Of a stretch of 28,502 nt of DNA, positions 10,037 to 17,985 are shown in pieces. The translations under genes were made by a program, and so were the position numbers. The stretch lies in contig USJU01000004.1 of assembly GCA_900555085.1 (NCBI GenBank), positions 1 through 28,502 on the forward strand, written 5' to 3'. The notes beneath the pieces are model-generated. The model worked only from the letters and a program-made list of their open reading frames with translations, was not told the DNA's origin and ran no database searches. Each line of letters starts with the position of its first letter. Positions within the stretch are counted from its first letter, which is position 1. Source of the stretch: an uncultured Clostridium sp. (GTDB lineage: Bacteria; Bacillota; Clostridia; TANB77; CAG-508).

Positions 10037-10456
10037 ATGAATGATGATATGTCTGATTTAATGGCTAAACTAAATAGTATGCTTGATTCCGATTCTGCTA
10101 ATGGTCTAAAAGATATGATAAATAATTTTTCTAATAATAATTCTTCAGATGATAGTTCTTCAGGCAATAATTATTCTACTACCTCTGGTTCTAATAATTA
10201 TAATGGTAATAATACTGAAGATGAAAGTTCTGGTTTTAATATAGACTTTGATACTATTATGAAAATGAAATCTGTTATGGATGCCATGAATAGTAAAAAA
10301 AATGATCCAAGAGCTAAACTTTTAATGTCTTTAAAACCATATTTGAAAGATAGTAGAAAGCAAAAACTAGATCAATATGTACAATTACTAAATATGAGCA
10401 GTGTTTTTGAACTTTTTAAAGAAAATGGTGGTGATTTTAATAGCAATCCAAAATAA
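10037..10456 (+). CDS. Conserved-looking 139-residue protein of unknown function
   Basis: I chose the ATG at 10037 because AAGGAG lies seven bases upstream. The in-frame ATG at 10019 has no such site, and the frame upstream of it runs through the palindromic repeat. The N-terminal third is acidic and helical (MNDDMSDLMAKLNSMLD). Residues 35-75 are a low-complexity Ser/Asn linker. The C-terminal 55 residues are a compact basic block (DPRAKLLMSLKPYLKDSRKQ), which looks like the conserved part. There is no signal peptide or membrane helix. It lies in a row with three other small genes. A sporulation or nucleoid role is possible but only a guess. Confidence 0.7.
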   Translation: MNDDMSDLMAKLNSMLDSDSANGLKDMINNFSNNNSSDDSSSGNNYSTTSGSNNYNGNNTEDESSGFNIDFDTIMKMKSVMDAMNSKKNDPRAKLLMSLKPYLKDSRKQKLDQYVQLLNMSSVFELFKENGGDFNSNPK

Positions 10457-10625
10457 TTTTAATCCGTTTTCTAGAAATATAAAACCTACATATTTGAATA
10501 AATTTGGAAATGTTCCGTTCAGTCATGTTTATAGCACTAATTATGGTAAAACTCAACAAAATAACTTTATAAATAATGTGAACACTCGGACAAACAGATT
10601 TGCCTTTAAAAATAGAGAAAGATAA
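10425..10625 (+). CDS. Small basic protein of unknown function, start uncertain
   Basis: This frame overlaps the end of the 139-residue gene and the start of the next. Its likely product ends in a basic Asn-rich stretch (NNFNPFSRNIKPTY ... TRTNRFAFKNRER). ATG 10425 is the closest standard start, but its upstream region has only weak purine content, so translation may be coupled to the preceding gene. No membrane helix or known motif is visible. The case for it being real is its position filling the gap between two better-supported genes and a non-shadow composition (Asn, Arg, Phe, Tyr) unlike antisense frames. Confidence 0.45.
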   Translation: MVVILIAIQNNFNPFSRNIKPTYLNKFGNVPFSHVYSTNYGKTQQNNFINNVNTRTNRFAFKNRER

Positions 10626-10800
10626 AAATACTGATAATAATGAAGAAAACAATAGAGATAACCGAGAATTTTTCGAAATTTTTGGTATACGATTGTATTT
10701 TGATGACATACTTATTCTTTGTTTATTATATTTTTTATATAAAGAAGATGTACACGACGAAATGTTGTTTTTCGCATTAATTTTATTATTAATTTCATAA
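10600..10800 (+). CDS. Small membrane protein (66 residues), TTG start
   Basis: Starting at TTG 10600 (26 bases inside the previous frame), this encodes an acidic Asn/Glu-rich N-terminus followed by a hydrophobic block. That block is EIFGIRLYFDDILILCLLYF, then LYKEDVHDE, then a second hydrophobic stretch to the stop. The pattern 'F-G-I-x-L-Y-F-D-D ... F-L-Y-K-E' with two membrane segments resembles short conserved membrane proteins that I recall from many Clostridia, of unknown function. No strong ribosome binding site is visible, so translational coupling is likely. The gene ends directly at the palindrome at 10800-10860. Confidence 0.6.
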   Translation: MPLKIEKDKNTDNNEENNRDNREFFEIFGIRLYFDDILILCLLYFLYKEDVHDEMLFFALILLLIS

Positions 10801-10860
10801 AAATGTCGCCTTGGGGCCAGTCCCCCAGGCGACATTTTGTCGGTTCGGGGACTGGCCCCA
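10800..10860. terminator. Interlocking palindromes between convergent operons, probable bidirectional terminator
   Basis: Helix A pairs 10800-10811 with 10827-10838 (12 perfect bp, AAAATGTCGCCT). Its loop contains the 14-base stretch 10812-10825, which is perfectly complementary to 10847-10860 (helix B). The two helices can compete, or form together as a pseudoknot. The element lies exactly between the plus-strand small genes (end 10800) and minC (end 10868 on the minus strand). It is much richer in G and C than its surroundings, which suggests an inserted repeat now used as a terminator. Confidence 0.65.
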
Positions 10861-10867
10861 ACCTATT

Positions 10868-11482
10868 CTATTCTAATTCTATTTTGCCTTCTTTAACATA
10901 TGCAAATGTATATCTTACACTATATTCTTCGGCTTCTTTTTGTATGCTTTTTACTATGTTTGATATACGTATTTGTGGTGTTTCTATTCTTTCTGCTGCT
11001 ATTATTGCTTTTTTGTTTCCTTTTGCTCCTGCGTGTGCAAGTCCCATTATTCTTCCTACTACTACAATATTTTCTCCTGCAATTACTTCTGCACCAGAAT
11101 TAATATCTCCTATTATTACTATGCTTCCTTCGTTTTCAATTTTTTGCCCTGATCTTATTGAACCTTTATGATATATTGTAGGAGATTCTCCTATTTCTTG
11201 GTCATACGCCTTTTTTATTCCATATAGCCCTAGTACTTTCGGACTATCAAAGTCTATTTGCACATCTATCTCTTTTTGTATTAAGTCTTTAATTTCATCT
11301 ATTTCTTTGTTTTTTAATACTTTACCTGTTACAAATATTGGAGTTTTATCATCTTTATATAATTTTTTTAAGTCTGGTATTTTCTTTTTTAGTGCTTTTA
11401 ATATATCCTTATATTCATATTTATCGTTTAAAGTTATTGTTAATTCGTCTCTTTTTAATTTTATTTCAACTATTTGAGCCAT
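10868..11482 (-). CDS. minC: Septum site-determining protein MinC
   Basis: MinC inhibits FtsZ polymerisation away from mid-cell and is normally recruited to the membrane by MinD. The 204-residue length is usual. Residues 1-95 match the N-terminal FtsZ-binding domain. Residues 100-200 form the C-terminal beta-helix with its turns (KGSIRSGQKIENEGSIVIIGDINSGAEVIAGENIVVVGRIMG, cited as positions 106-147; key motifs RSGQ, GDIN, AGENI, VVGRIMGLAHAG). The start has AAAGGATG nine bases upstream, and the gene follows mrdA by 16 bases. It is the last gene of the shape operon. No minD or minE follows, because a convergent operon begins after the shared terminator. Confidence 0.93.
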   Translation of the reverse strand: MAQIVEIKLKRDELTITLNDKYEYKDILKALKKKIPDLKKLYKDDKTPIFVTGKVLKNKEIDEIKDLIQKEIDVQIDFDSPKVLGLYGIKKAYDQEIGESPTIYHKGSIRSGQKIENEGSIVIIGDINSGAEVIAGENIVVVGRIMGLAHAGAKGNKKAIIAAERIETPQIRISNIVKSIQKEAEEYSVRYTFAYVKEGKIELE

Positions 11483-11498
11483 TTTTTCAACATCCTTT

Positions 11499-13583
11499 CT
11501 ATCTAAAGCTTTCTGTATATGGAATAGAAGTTACATTTTCTTGTACTTGTTCTATATTCATACCAAAATATTGCTCTATTATTTCCTTAACCGCCTCTGC
11601 AGTATAATATCCATGTCCTCCATTTTCAACTAATACTACAACTGCTATTTGCGGATCATCATATGGTGCAAAACCAACAAACCATGCGTTTACTTTTCCT
11701 GTTGATGTTTCTGCTGATCCTGTTTTTCCTCCAACGCTTATAGCAAAGTTTTTAAATATACTATATGCTGTTCCTCCTTGATCATCTGTAACAGATTCCA
11801 TACCTTCTAATATTGCTCGTAAGTTGTCTTGTGAAATTGATATATCTTCTTGATTTTCATCTGTTATTCCTGCTTTTTCTTTTATATAATTTTGTATTTC
11901 TTCTCTAGATACTTCTGTTCCATCTGCGTTAATTATTTTTTCTACTATTGTTGGTTGAATTTTATTTCCTCCATTTGCTAACATACTTATATATTTTGCA
12001 ATTTGAACTAATGAGAAGGAATTATAACTTTGACCAATTGCTGCTGATAGTGTTTCTCCAGCATACCATTGCTCATTATATAAATTTTGTTTTGTTTCTT
12101 TTGAAGCAAGTGTTCCTGAAGTTTCGTTTGGAAGTTCTATTCCTGTTTTAGTTCCAAGTCCAAAGTATTTTGCATATTTTGCTAAGGTATCTATTCCCAT
12201 TCTATCTGCAGTTTCATAGAAGAAATAGTTACATGAATGTTGTATTGCTCCTGAAACATTTAATCTTCCATGTCCTTTATGATAATCTGTGTAAATCCAA
12301 CATTTTGGATTTGTGTATTTTGGATATACTCCTGTATCGTTTATTGTTTCTTTTGTTGTAATGGCTCCTGATTCAAGTCCAGCTATTGCTGTAACCATTT
12401 TAAATATTGAACCTGGTGCATATGCTGTTTGCATTGTTTTGTTTACTTGTGGTGTATCTTCCGTGTTGTATTTTTCCCAGTTTTCTGCACTTATTCCTCC
12501 AACAAAATCTTGAGGATTAAAGTCTGGATAGCTTGCCATTGAAAGTACTTCTCCTGTTTTTACATTCATTACTATAGCTGCACCTGAGTTTGTAGCATAT
12601 TTTTTGCCAAATCCTCCGCTATTAATTTTTTGTATATTGTTAGCAAGTGCTTGTTCTGTAACTTTTTGTAGGTTAGCATCTATTGTTAATACTACATCAC
12701 TTCCTTCTACTGCATCTTGTGTAACATATTCTTCTGTATTTGTTCCATCTACAGACATATCTATTTGTTTTGTTCCATCTTGTCCTTTTAGGTATTTTTC
12801 AAATAGATATTCAATTCCTGTTTTTCCTATATAGTCATTGGCGTTATAGCCCTCTTTTACTTCTGAAATTTTTCCTATTGTTCCTACAACATGTGATGCT
12901 AAGTTTCCTGATGTATATTGTCTTATTGGTTCAACTACTACACTTACTCCTGGGAAGTTTTCACTTCTCTCATTAAATTCTAGTGCACTTTTTCTACTTA
13001 TATTATTTGAAATTATAATCGATTTGGTTGTACTATAGCCATCTTGCAGTATTTGATATCTAACTGCTAATACTTTTCGTATTTGATATATATTATCAAA
13101 TTGTATTTCATACTTTTCTTTTAGTTGCTGTATGCATTGTTGTGCATTTAGCTTTTCATCTAGTTTCATTTTTTTCTTCCAATTTATAGCTTTTTCATCT
13201 GTATCGAAGTCAAAGTAATATTGTTCTTCTTCGTTTATTTTTATTGGAAATGAATCTTTGTAACTATCTTCGTTTTTTTCTAATACATCTACTATATTTA
13301 ATATTGTTGTATTTAATGTTTGATTATCAACTTTACTTTTATATAATTCTAAACTGAATCCCATGCTGTTTTCTACTATTGGATTTCCGTTTCTATCTAA
13401 TATAGAGCCACGTGCAGCAACTGCTGTGCTTTCCCTTGTTAAACGCGTATTGGATTGTTCTCTATATTCTTCTCCATGTATTATTTGAAGATTAAAAAGT
13501 TGTAATAATAATATAATACCAAAGATATAAATTATTGTTGTTAATGAATTAAATCTTAATCTTATATTTGGTTTTCCTTTCAA
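11499..13583 (-). CDS. mrdA: Penicillin-binding protein 2 (elongasome transpeptidase)
   Basis: A class B penicillin-binding protein that cross-links peptidoglycan during side-wall growth, working with MreBCD and RodA. It has 694 residues with one membrane anchor near 14-34, then a PBP dimerisation domain (LTRESTAVAARGSILDRNG). The catalytic SxxK is at Ser392-Ile-Phe-Lys395, SxN at Ser450-Cys-Asn452 and KTG at Lys620-622. The start is a TTG with AAGGAAG seven bases upstream; no better ATG exists nearby. The gene lies between mreD (15-base gap) and minC, as in the classic shape cluster. All key active-site residues are present. RodA is not in this window. Confidence 0.95.
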   Translation of the reverse strand: MKGKPNIRLRFNSLTTIIYIFGIILLLQLFNLQIIHGEEYREQSNTRLTRESTAVAARGSILDRNGNPIVENSMGFSLELYKSKVDNQTLNTTILNIVDVLEKNEDSYKDSFPIKINEEEQYYFDFDTDEKAINWKKKMKLDEKLNAQQCIQQLKEKYEIQFDNIYQIRKVLAVRYQILQDGYSTTKSIIISNNISRKSALEFNERSENFPGVSVVVEPIRQYTSGNLASHVVGTIGKISEVKEGYNANDYIGKTGIEYLFEKYLKGQDGTKQIDMSVDGTNTEEYVTQDAVEGSDVVLTIDANLQKVTEQALANNIQKINSGGFGKKYATNSGAAIVMNVKTGEVLSMASYPDFNPQDFVGGISAENWEKYNTEDTPQVNKTMQTAYAPGSIFKMVTAIAGLESGAITTKETINDTGVYPKYTNPKCWIYTDYHKGHGRLNVSGAIQHSCNYFFYETADRMGIDTLAKYAKYFGLGTKTGIELPNETSGTLASKETKQNLYNEQWYAGETLSAAIGQSYNSFSLVQIAKYISMLANGGNKIQPTIVEKIINADGTEVSREEIQNYIKEKAGITDENQEDISISQDNLRAILEGMESVTDDQGGTAYSIFKNFAISVGGKTGSAETSTGKVNAWFVGFAPYDDPQIAVVVLVENGGHGYYTAEAVKEIIEQYFGMNIEQVQENVTSIPYTESFR

Positions 13584-13598
13584 ATCTTCACTTCCTTT

Positions 13599-14144
13599 TT
13601 AATAATATCTTGTTAAAATTTTGTTTTCTTTAAACATATCTTGAATTCCATAACCTGCTTTTTGTATTAATGGATATAATATTACTGTTATTATTGCATT
13701 ATAAAATATTTCAATTGTAAGTTTTATAGTAAAAGTTAAAAATTCCCAAGTATATGAAAATATTATTGCATTTATTATATATGAGAATAATTCAAATAAT
13801 AATGTAGATACCATTACCATTCCAACAATCGTTATTTTGCTATCTTTTGAAAAATTTCTATCTAGAAATCCTCCAAATATTCCAATTGCTCCATACATTA
13901 TTGATGAAACCCCTACTTTTTTACTAATAAAGATATCTATTAGTAAACCAAATATTACTCCAAATGTGCCCCCATATATTCTTCCTGCAAACAGTCCTAT
14001 AAATAAAACTAGAATAACCATTAAATTTGGCTTTATCCCTGCAATTGTAAACCAAGAGAAAAGGTTTGTTTGCAATAGATATATTAAAATAAATGTAAAG
14101 AATAATGCTATTCCTAATAAAACCTTTTTCAACTTAAGTTTCAC
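13599..14144 (-). CDS. mreD: Rod shape-determining protein MreD
   Basis: An integral membrane protein of the elongasome, 181 residues with about five or six hydrophobic segments (LLGIALFFTFILIYLLQ; LMVILVLFIGLFAGRIYGG; IYGAIGIFGGFLDRNF region; AIIFSYTWEFLTF). The GRIYGGTFGVIFGLLIDIF stretch is typical of MreD. The start is unclear. GTG 14144 is only one base from AAGGAG, while TTG 14132 is 13 bases from it. Either way the difference is four residues. The gene lies between mreC (8 bases) and mrdA. Confidence 0.92.
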   Translation of the reverse strand: MKLKLKKVLLGIALFFTFILIYLLQTNLFSWFTIAGIKPNLMVILVLFIGLFAGRIYGGTFGVIFGLLIDIFISKKVGVSSIMYGAIGIFGGFLDRNFSKDSKITIVGMVMVSTLLFELFSYIINAIIFSYTWEFLTFTIKLTIEIFYNAIITVILYPLIQKAGYGIQDMFKENKILTRYY

Positions 14145-14152
14145 ACTCCTTT

Positions 14153-14968
14153 TTATTGCATTACTACTAAAACTGTGTCTAGCTTTTTAAAGTCAACTGC
14201 GGTTTCTACTATCGCATATCTATCTGTTATATTGCTTTTATTTACTATTTTTTTAATTGTTCCTACATATATTCCTTTTGGATATATTCCTCCTAGTCCA
14301 GAAGTTTCTATACTATCATTTTCAACTAAGTTTGCATCTGTTGGTATATATGTTGCTTTTAGTCCATTTGTTTCGTCTAAGGTTCCCTTTGCTATTATAC
14401 TGTCTTTTGAACTTGTAATTGAACAACTAACAGAACTTGCTGGGTCTACTATTGTTTGTACTTTTGAAGAATTATCACTAACAGAAATAACATGTCCTAC
14501 TAGACCTTTGTCTGAAATTACTGTCATGTTCACTCTTACACCATCTTTTGAACCTATATTAATTATAATGTCACTACTATAATTGCTTACATCTTTATCT
14601 ATAACATATGCTGGTTTTGTTGTATACTCTGTATACTTTTCTGATAAGTTTAGTTCTTCTTTTAATGTTTCATTTTCTGCTTTTATCATTTCTAGTTCTC
14701 TTAATGATTCTTCTAGTTCACTATTTTTGCTTTTTAGTTCATTATTTTCTTGTTTTAAGTTATTTATGTTTGTAAAAAATGCATCGTTTCCAGACATTTT
14801 GTTTTTTAAATATGTTAAGCCATTTTGAATTGGTATAACAAGTGAACTAATTGCATTTCCCACATATGAGAATTTTTCAATTTTAATATTTGAAACAAAA
14901 ACTAATATAATTAGTAATATTATTGTTATAATAATTCCAAATACGCTAGTTTTGTTATTTCTTTGCAT
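14153..14968 (-). CDS. mreC: Rod shape-determining protein MreC
   Basis: A membrane-anchored elongasome scaffold that links MreB inside the cell to PBPs outside. The 271 residues include an N-terminal membrane helix (residues 9-27), a coiled coil (64-109, LKQENNELKSKNSELEE and LKEELNL) and a two-lobed beta-rich periplasmic-side domain. That domain carries the expected GSKDGVRVNM and GLVGHVISV motifs and GGIYPKGIYVGTI near the end. The start has AAGAAGG six bases upstream. The position between mreB and mreD matches the usual order. Confidence 0.94.
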   Translation of the reverse strand: MQRNNKTSVFGIIITIILLIILVFVSNIKIEKFSYVGNAISSLVIPIQNGLTYLKNKMSGNDAFFTNINNLKQENNELKSKNSELEESLRELEMIKAENETLKEELNLSEKYTEYTTKPAYVIDKDVSNYSSDIIINIGSKDGVRVNMTVISDKGLVGHVISVSDNSSKVQTIVDPASSVSCSITSSKDSIIAKGTLDETNGLKATYIPTDANLVENDSIETSGLGGIYPKGIYVGTIKKIVNKSNITDRYAIVETAVDFKKLDTVLVVMQ

Positions 14969-15009
14969 TTTTTACCTTCTTTCCTTCGTAATGAATTTTT
15001 CTTTATGTA

Positions 15010-16044
15010 TTATAATCTTTTACGTGAATTAATTAATACTCTTTTTAATTTTTCTAAGTCTTGTAATGTTTTACCAGTTCCTCTAACTACAGAGTCTAAT
15101 GGATTATCTGCAACATAAACTGGCATTCCTGTTTTTTCACTTAATAGTTTGTCCAAATTTTTTATTAAAGCTCCTCCACCAGCTAGAATTATTCCTTTTT
15201 CTGCAATGTCTGATGCAAGTTCTGGTGGTGTTTTTTCTAATGTATTTTTTACTATTTCTATTATTTCATATATTGAATATTTTATTGCTTCTTCTGCTTG
15301 TGTTGAGTTCATTATTATATTTTTTGGAAGTCCTGTATTTAAGTCTCTTCCTTTTACTTCCATTTCTTCTACTGTCATTAATGGAATTGCACAACCTATT
15401 TGTTTTTTTATTTGTTCTGCTGTTGTTTCTCCTATTGCTAAGTTGTATTCTCTTTTTACATAATTTACTATATCTTCATCTAGTTCGTCTCCTGCAACTC
15501 TTAATGAATTGCTTACAACTATTCCTCCTAGAGATATAACGGCAACTTCTGTAGTTCCTCCACCTATATCTACTATTATATTTCCACTTGGTTCTTCAAC
15601 ATTAAGGTTGGCTCCAATTGCAGCTGCCATGGGTTCTTCCATTAAATATACTTCTTTTGCTCCTGCTTGCATTATTGCTTCTTCTACGGCTCTTTCTTCT
15701 ACTTCTGTAATTCCAGATGGTACTCCTACTACAACTCTTGGTCTTCCTGAATTATATTTATCGTTAACTTTTTTTAGTAAATTTTTTAATAGTAACTCTG
15801 TTGCTGTAAAATCTGCTATTACTCCATCTTTCATTGGTCTAACTGCTTTTATTCTTTCTGGAGTTCTACCAAGCATTTCTTTTGCTTCTTCTCCTGTTGC
15901 TAATATTCCTCCTGTTTCTCTATCTATTGCCACTACAGATGGCTCATTTAATACTATTCCTTTTCCTTTTACTGTTACTAAAATATTTGCTGTTCCTAAG
16001 TCTATTCCTATATCTTTTGAAGCTAATTTAAAAAAATTAAACAT
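15010..16044 (-). CDS. mreB: Rod shape-determining protein MreB (actin homologue)
   Basis: MreB polymerises under the membrane and directs side-wall synthesis. Its 344 residues contain the actin-fold nucleotide motifs: GIDLGTANILV (phosphate 1), VDIGGGTTEVAVISLGGI (phosphate 2) and GIILAGGGALIKNLDKLL (adenosine). It also has the MreB-typical PMKDGVIADF and PRVVVGVPSGITEVEERAV, and the amphipathic start MFNFFKLASKDIGIDLGT. AAAGGAAG precedes the start. The gene follows radC by 18 bases. Length and motifs are those of a normal, intact MreB. Confidence 0.97.
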   Translation of the reverse strand: MFNFFKLASKDIGIDLGTANILVTVKGKGIVLNEPSVVAIDRETGGILATGEEAKEMLGRTPERIKAVRPMKDGVIADFTATELLLKNLLKKVNDKYNSGRPRVVVGVPSGITEVEERAVEEAIMQAGAKEVYLMEEPMAAAIGANLNVEEPSGNIIVDIGGGTTEVAVISLGGIVVSNSLRVAGDELDEDIVNYVKREYNLAIGETTAEQIKKQIGCAIPLMTVEEMEVKGRDLNTGLPKNIIMNSTQAEEAIKYSIYEIIEIVKNTLEKTPPELASDIAEKGIILAGGGALIKNLDKLLSEKTGMPVYVADNPLDSVVRGTGKTLQDLEKLKRVLINSRKRL

Positions 16045-16062
16045 ATGTATCTTCCTTTCAAT

Positions 16063-16761
16063 CTATTTGTTCATTTTAAGTAATTTAGAAAAAACACTTG
16101 AATATTTTCCATCACCTATAACTACGTGGTCTAACATTTGTATTCCAAGCATTTCCGCGGAACTATATACTCTTTCTGTTGCCTCATAGTCACCTTCACT
16201 TGGTGTTGGATCTCCAGATGGATGATTGTGTACTAATATTATTTTTGGTGCTCCCATTTTTACTGCATCTACTAAAACTTCCTTTGGTTCAAATGTCGCC
16301 CTATTTGAGCTTCCTAATGAAACATCTTTTATTTTTAATATTTCATTTTTATTATTTAATATTAATACTTTTGCTATTTCTTTTCTTTCGTATCTCATTT
16401 CTTCCATTAGTAAATTTGCCACATCATCTGAAGTTTTTATTTTTATATTTATTTTCTCTATAGGTCTGCTCATTCTTTTAGCAAGCTCGCATACTGCTTT
16501 TAACTGAATTGCTTTTATTTTGCCAATTCCTTTTATTTTTGTAAGTTCTTCTATTGATAGCTCTTGTAGAAATCTAAGCGTTCCTATTTTTTTGTTTTTT
16601 TCTAGACTCAATATTTTTTGAGCTATTTCTATTGATGTAAATTCTTTTGTTCCAGTTTTTATAATTATTGCTAATAATTCTGCGTTTGATAGGAAATTTT
16701 CTCCATACATTTCTAATTTTTCGTAAGGTCTTTCCGAAGATGGTAATTCTTTTATTCCCAT
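16063..16761 (-). CDS. radC: RadC family (JAMM-fold) protein
   Basis: A 232-residue RadC/UPF0758 protein. An N-terminal helix-hairpin-helix (about residues 70-90, TKIKGIGKIKAIQLKA) precedes a JAMM metal domain with His178-Asn-His180-Pro-Ser-Gly and Asp191. These are the expected zinc ligands. Despite its name its role in DNA repair is not established. It commonly lies beside mreB in Firmicutes, as here. AAAGGAC precedes the start. A maf gene often sits next to radC in this cluster but is absent here. Confidence 0.93.
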   Translation of the reverse strand: MGIKELPSSERPYEKLEMYGENFLSNAELLAIIIKTGTKEFTSIEIAQKILSLEKNKKIGTLRFLQELSIEELTKIKGIGKIKAIQLKAVCELAKRMSRPIEKINIKIKTSDDVANLLMEEMRYERKEIAKVLILNNKNEILKIKDVSLGSSNRATFEPKEVLVDAVKMGAPKIILVHNHPSGDPTPSEGDYEATERVYSSAEMLGIQMLDHVVIGDGKYSSVFSKLLKMNK

Positions 16762-16795
16762 TTAAAGTCCTTTCCGCTCCCTATATATCACATAA

Positions 16796-17056
16796 TTACA
16801 TGACTTTTTTGTATATAAATATTGCTAAAAACATTCCTATAATACTAGCAATATTTATTTTAATCATTAATGCAAATGTTATTGATAGTACTCCTAAATT
16901 TAATACAAAAGGATTTTGAAAACCAAATTCTTGTCCATATCCTAACCACCATAATCCATTTATATTTTTAGTTACTTCACCAATAAGTCCTCCAAGTACT
17001 AAACCTGCAAATATAAATAAAATAAGTATCCATATACTTTTATCTTTCGTTGCCAT
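16796..17056 (-). CDS. DUF4321 membrane protein
   Basis: An 86-residue protein with an N-terminal helix (WILILFIFAGLVLGGLIGEV) and two further hydrophobic stretches (VLNLGVLSITFALMIKINIA; IGMFLAIFIYKKV). The GG-LIGE motif and the length match the DUF4321 family, found upstream of maf/radC/mreB in Clostridia. Its function is unknown, but its place as first gene behind a strong promoter makes it a likely accessory of the shape operon. AAGGAGG precedes the ATG. Confidence 0.85.
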   Translation of the reverse strand: MATKDKSIWILILFIFAGLVLGGLIGEVTKNINGLWWLGYGQEFGFQNPFVLNLGVLSITFALMIKINIASIIGMFLAIFIYKKVM

Positions 17057-17115
17057 TTGTGTTCCTCCTTTTTCCTTACGGAAATATGTTTTTTCTAAGT
17101 TTATTAACTTTCAAT

Positions 17116-17144
17116 ATTATATATGCAAATGGCATTTTTTTCAA
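17116..17144 (-). promoter_or_regulatory. Strong sigma-A-type promoter of the DUF4321-radC-mre operon
   Basis: On the minus strand TTGAAA (17144-17139), a 17-base spacer and a perfect TATAAT (17121-17116) lie about 60 bases upstream of the first start codon. The leader contains a small palindrome TTTCCGTAAGGAAA just before the ribosome binding site. Confidence 0.75.
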
Positions 17145-17283
17145 GGAATTTTTTAATTATTTACAAATTTATATTTATTTTTTATTCCTTATGTGTTATA
17201 TTTCTTTTACACCATTTTTTAAAGCTTACATATTATATATAAATTTCCAAAAATTACTCGTTTAATATTTGAAAATTTTAATG

Positions 17284-17310
17284 TATAATTATTGTAAAGG
17301 GTTTAGGAGG
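17284..17310 (+). promoter_or_regulatory. Promoter -10 and ribosome binding site of mecA
   Basis: A perfect TATAAT at 17284-17289 has only a weak -35 (TTTAAT-like) 17 bases upstream. AGGAGG at 17305-17310 is 11 bases before ATG 17322. The resulting leader would be very short, about ten bases before the ribosome binding site. Confidence 0.45.
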
Positions 17311-17321
17311 TATGATACAAA

Positions 17322-17948
17322 ATGAAATTCGAAAAATTAAGCGAAAATAAATTGAGAATAACTCTTAATATAAGAGATTTAGCAGATAAAGATATAGATT
17401 ATCACTCTTTTATGTCTAACTCAGTTGATACTCAAAAATTATTTTTAGATATGCTTGAAAAAGCTGAAGAAGAAGTTGGATTTAAAACTAAAAATTATAA
17501 AATTATGATTGAGGCTGTTGTTACCTCTACTGGTGAATTTATAGTAACTGTTACACGTTCACTTCCAGATAGTGTTGGGCTTTCACCAAAAAAGAAAACC
17601 TTTAAAACAAAACGAAAAACTGTAAATTCTTTGAATAATAAAATTATATATTCTTTTAACTCTTTTGAAGATTTTTGTTTGTTTTGCAATTCTTTAGATA
17701 AAAATATAGTTAAGAATCTTAATAAAATTTCTAAAGACATTACTTTACATTTTTTTAAAAATACATATTATTTGTTAATTGAGAATTCAAATACAAATTA
17801 TGTTTATACAAAGTCTTTAATTAATTACGTTGCAGAATTTGGAACATATTCTCACAATTCTCATATATTGTGTTATGAATTAAGTGAATATGGCAAATTA
17901 ATTTTTAAAAATAATGCTATTAAATTGTGTTTAAAATATTTTAGTTAA
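17322..17948 (+). CDS. mecA: MecA-family adaptor protein for ClpC
   Basis: MecA brings substrates such as ComK to the ClpCP protease. The protein has 208 residues, close to the usual length. Residues 1-85 match the N-terminal substrate-binding domain (MKFEKLSENKLRITLNIRDL, then KDIDYHSFMSN and LFLDMLEKAEEEVGF). A lysine-rich linker (KKKTFKTKRKT) follows. Residues 108-208 match the C-terminal ClpC-binding domain, with the 'FEDFCLFC ... YYLLIE ... AEFG ... LSEYGKLI' order of conserved features. The gene stands alone between divergent and convergent neighbours and shares a terminator with the M23 peptidase gene. No comK or clp gene is in the window. Confidence 0.85.
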   Translation: MKFEKLSENKLRITLNIRDLADKDIDYHSFMSNSVDTQKLFLDMLEKAEEEVGFKTKNYKIMIEAVVTSTGEFIVTVTRSLPDSVGLSPKKKTFKTKRKTVNSLNNKIIYSFNSFEDFCLFCNSLDKNIVKNLNKISKDITLHFFKNTYYLLIENSNTNYVYTKSLINYVAEFGTYSHNSHILCYELSEYGKLIFKNNAIKLCLKYFS

Positions 17949-17960
17949 AATTTTATAACA

Positions 17961-17985
17961 AAAAAACGACCATTGGTCGTTTTTT
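17961..17985. terminator. Bidirectional terminator between mecA and the M23 peptidase
   Basis: AAAAAACGACC (17961-17971), loop ATT, GGTCGTTTTTT (17975-17985) give an 11-bp hairpin with T-runs on both strands, between convergent genes. The CGACC/GGTCG core is the same as in the palindrome at 9996-10012. Confidence 0.85.

Noticed and set aside
10437..10835. Minus-strand 132-residue frame across the small-gene end
   Set aside because: It starts inside the palindrome (MSPGGLAPRRHF) and lies opposite the better-supported plus-strand genes.
15509..16189. 226-residue plus-strand frame opposite mreB
   Set aside because: It lies antisense to an intact mreB, and its composition mirrors that gene.
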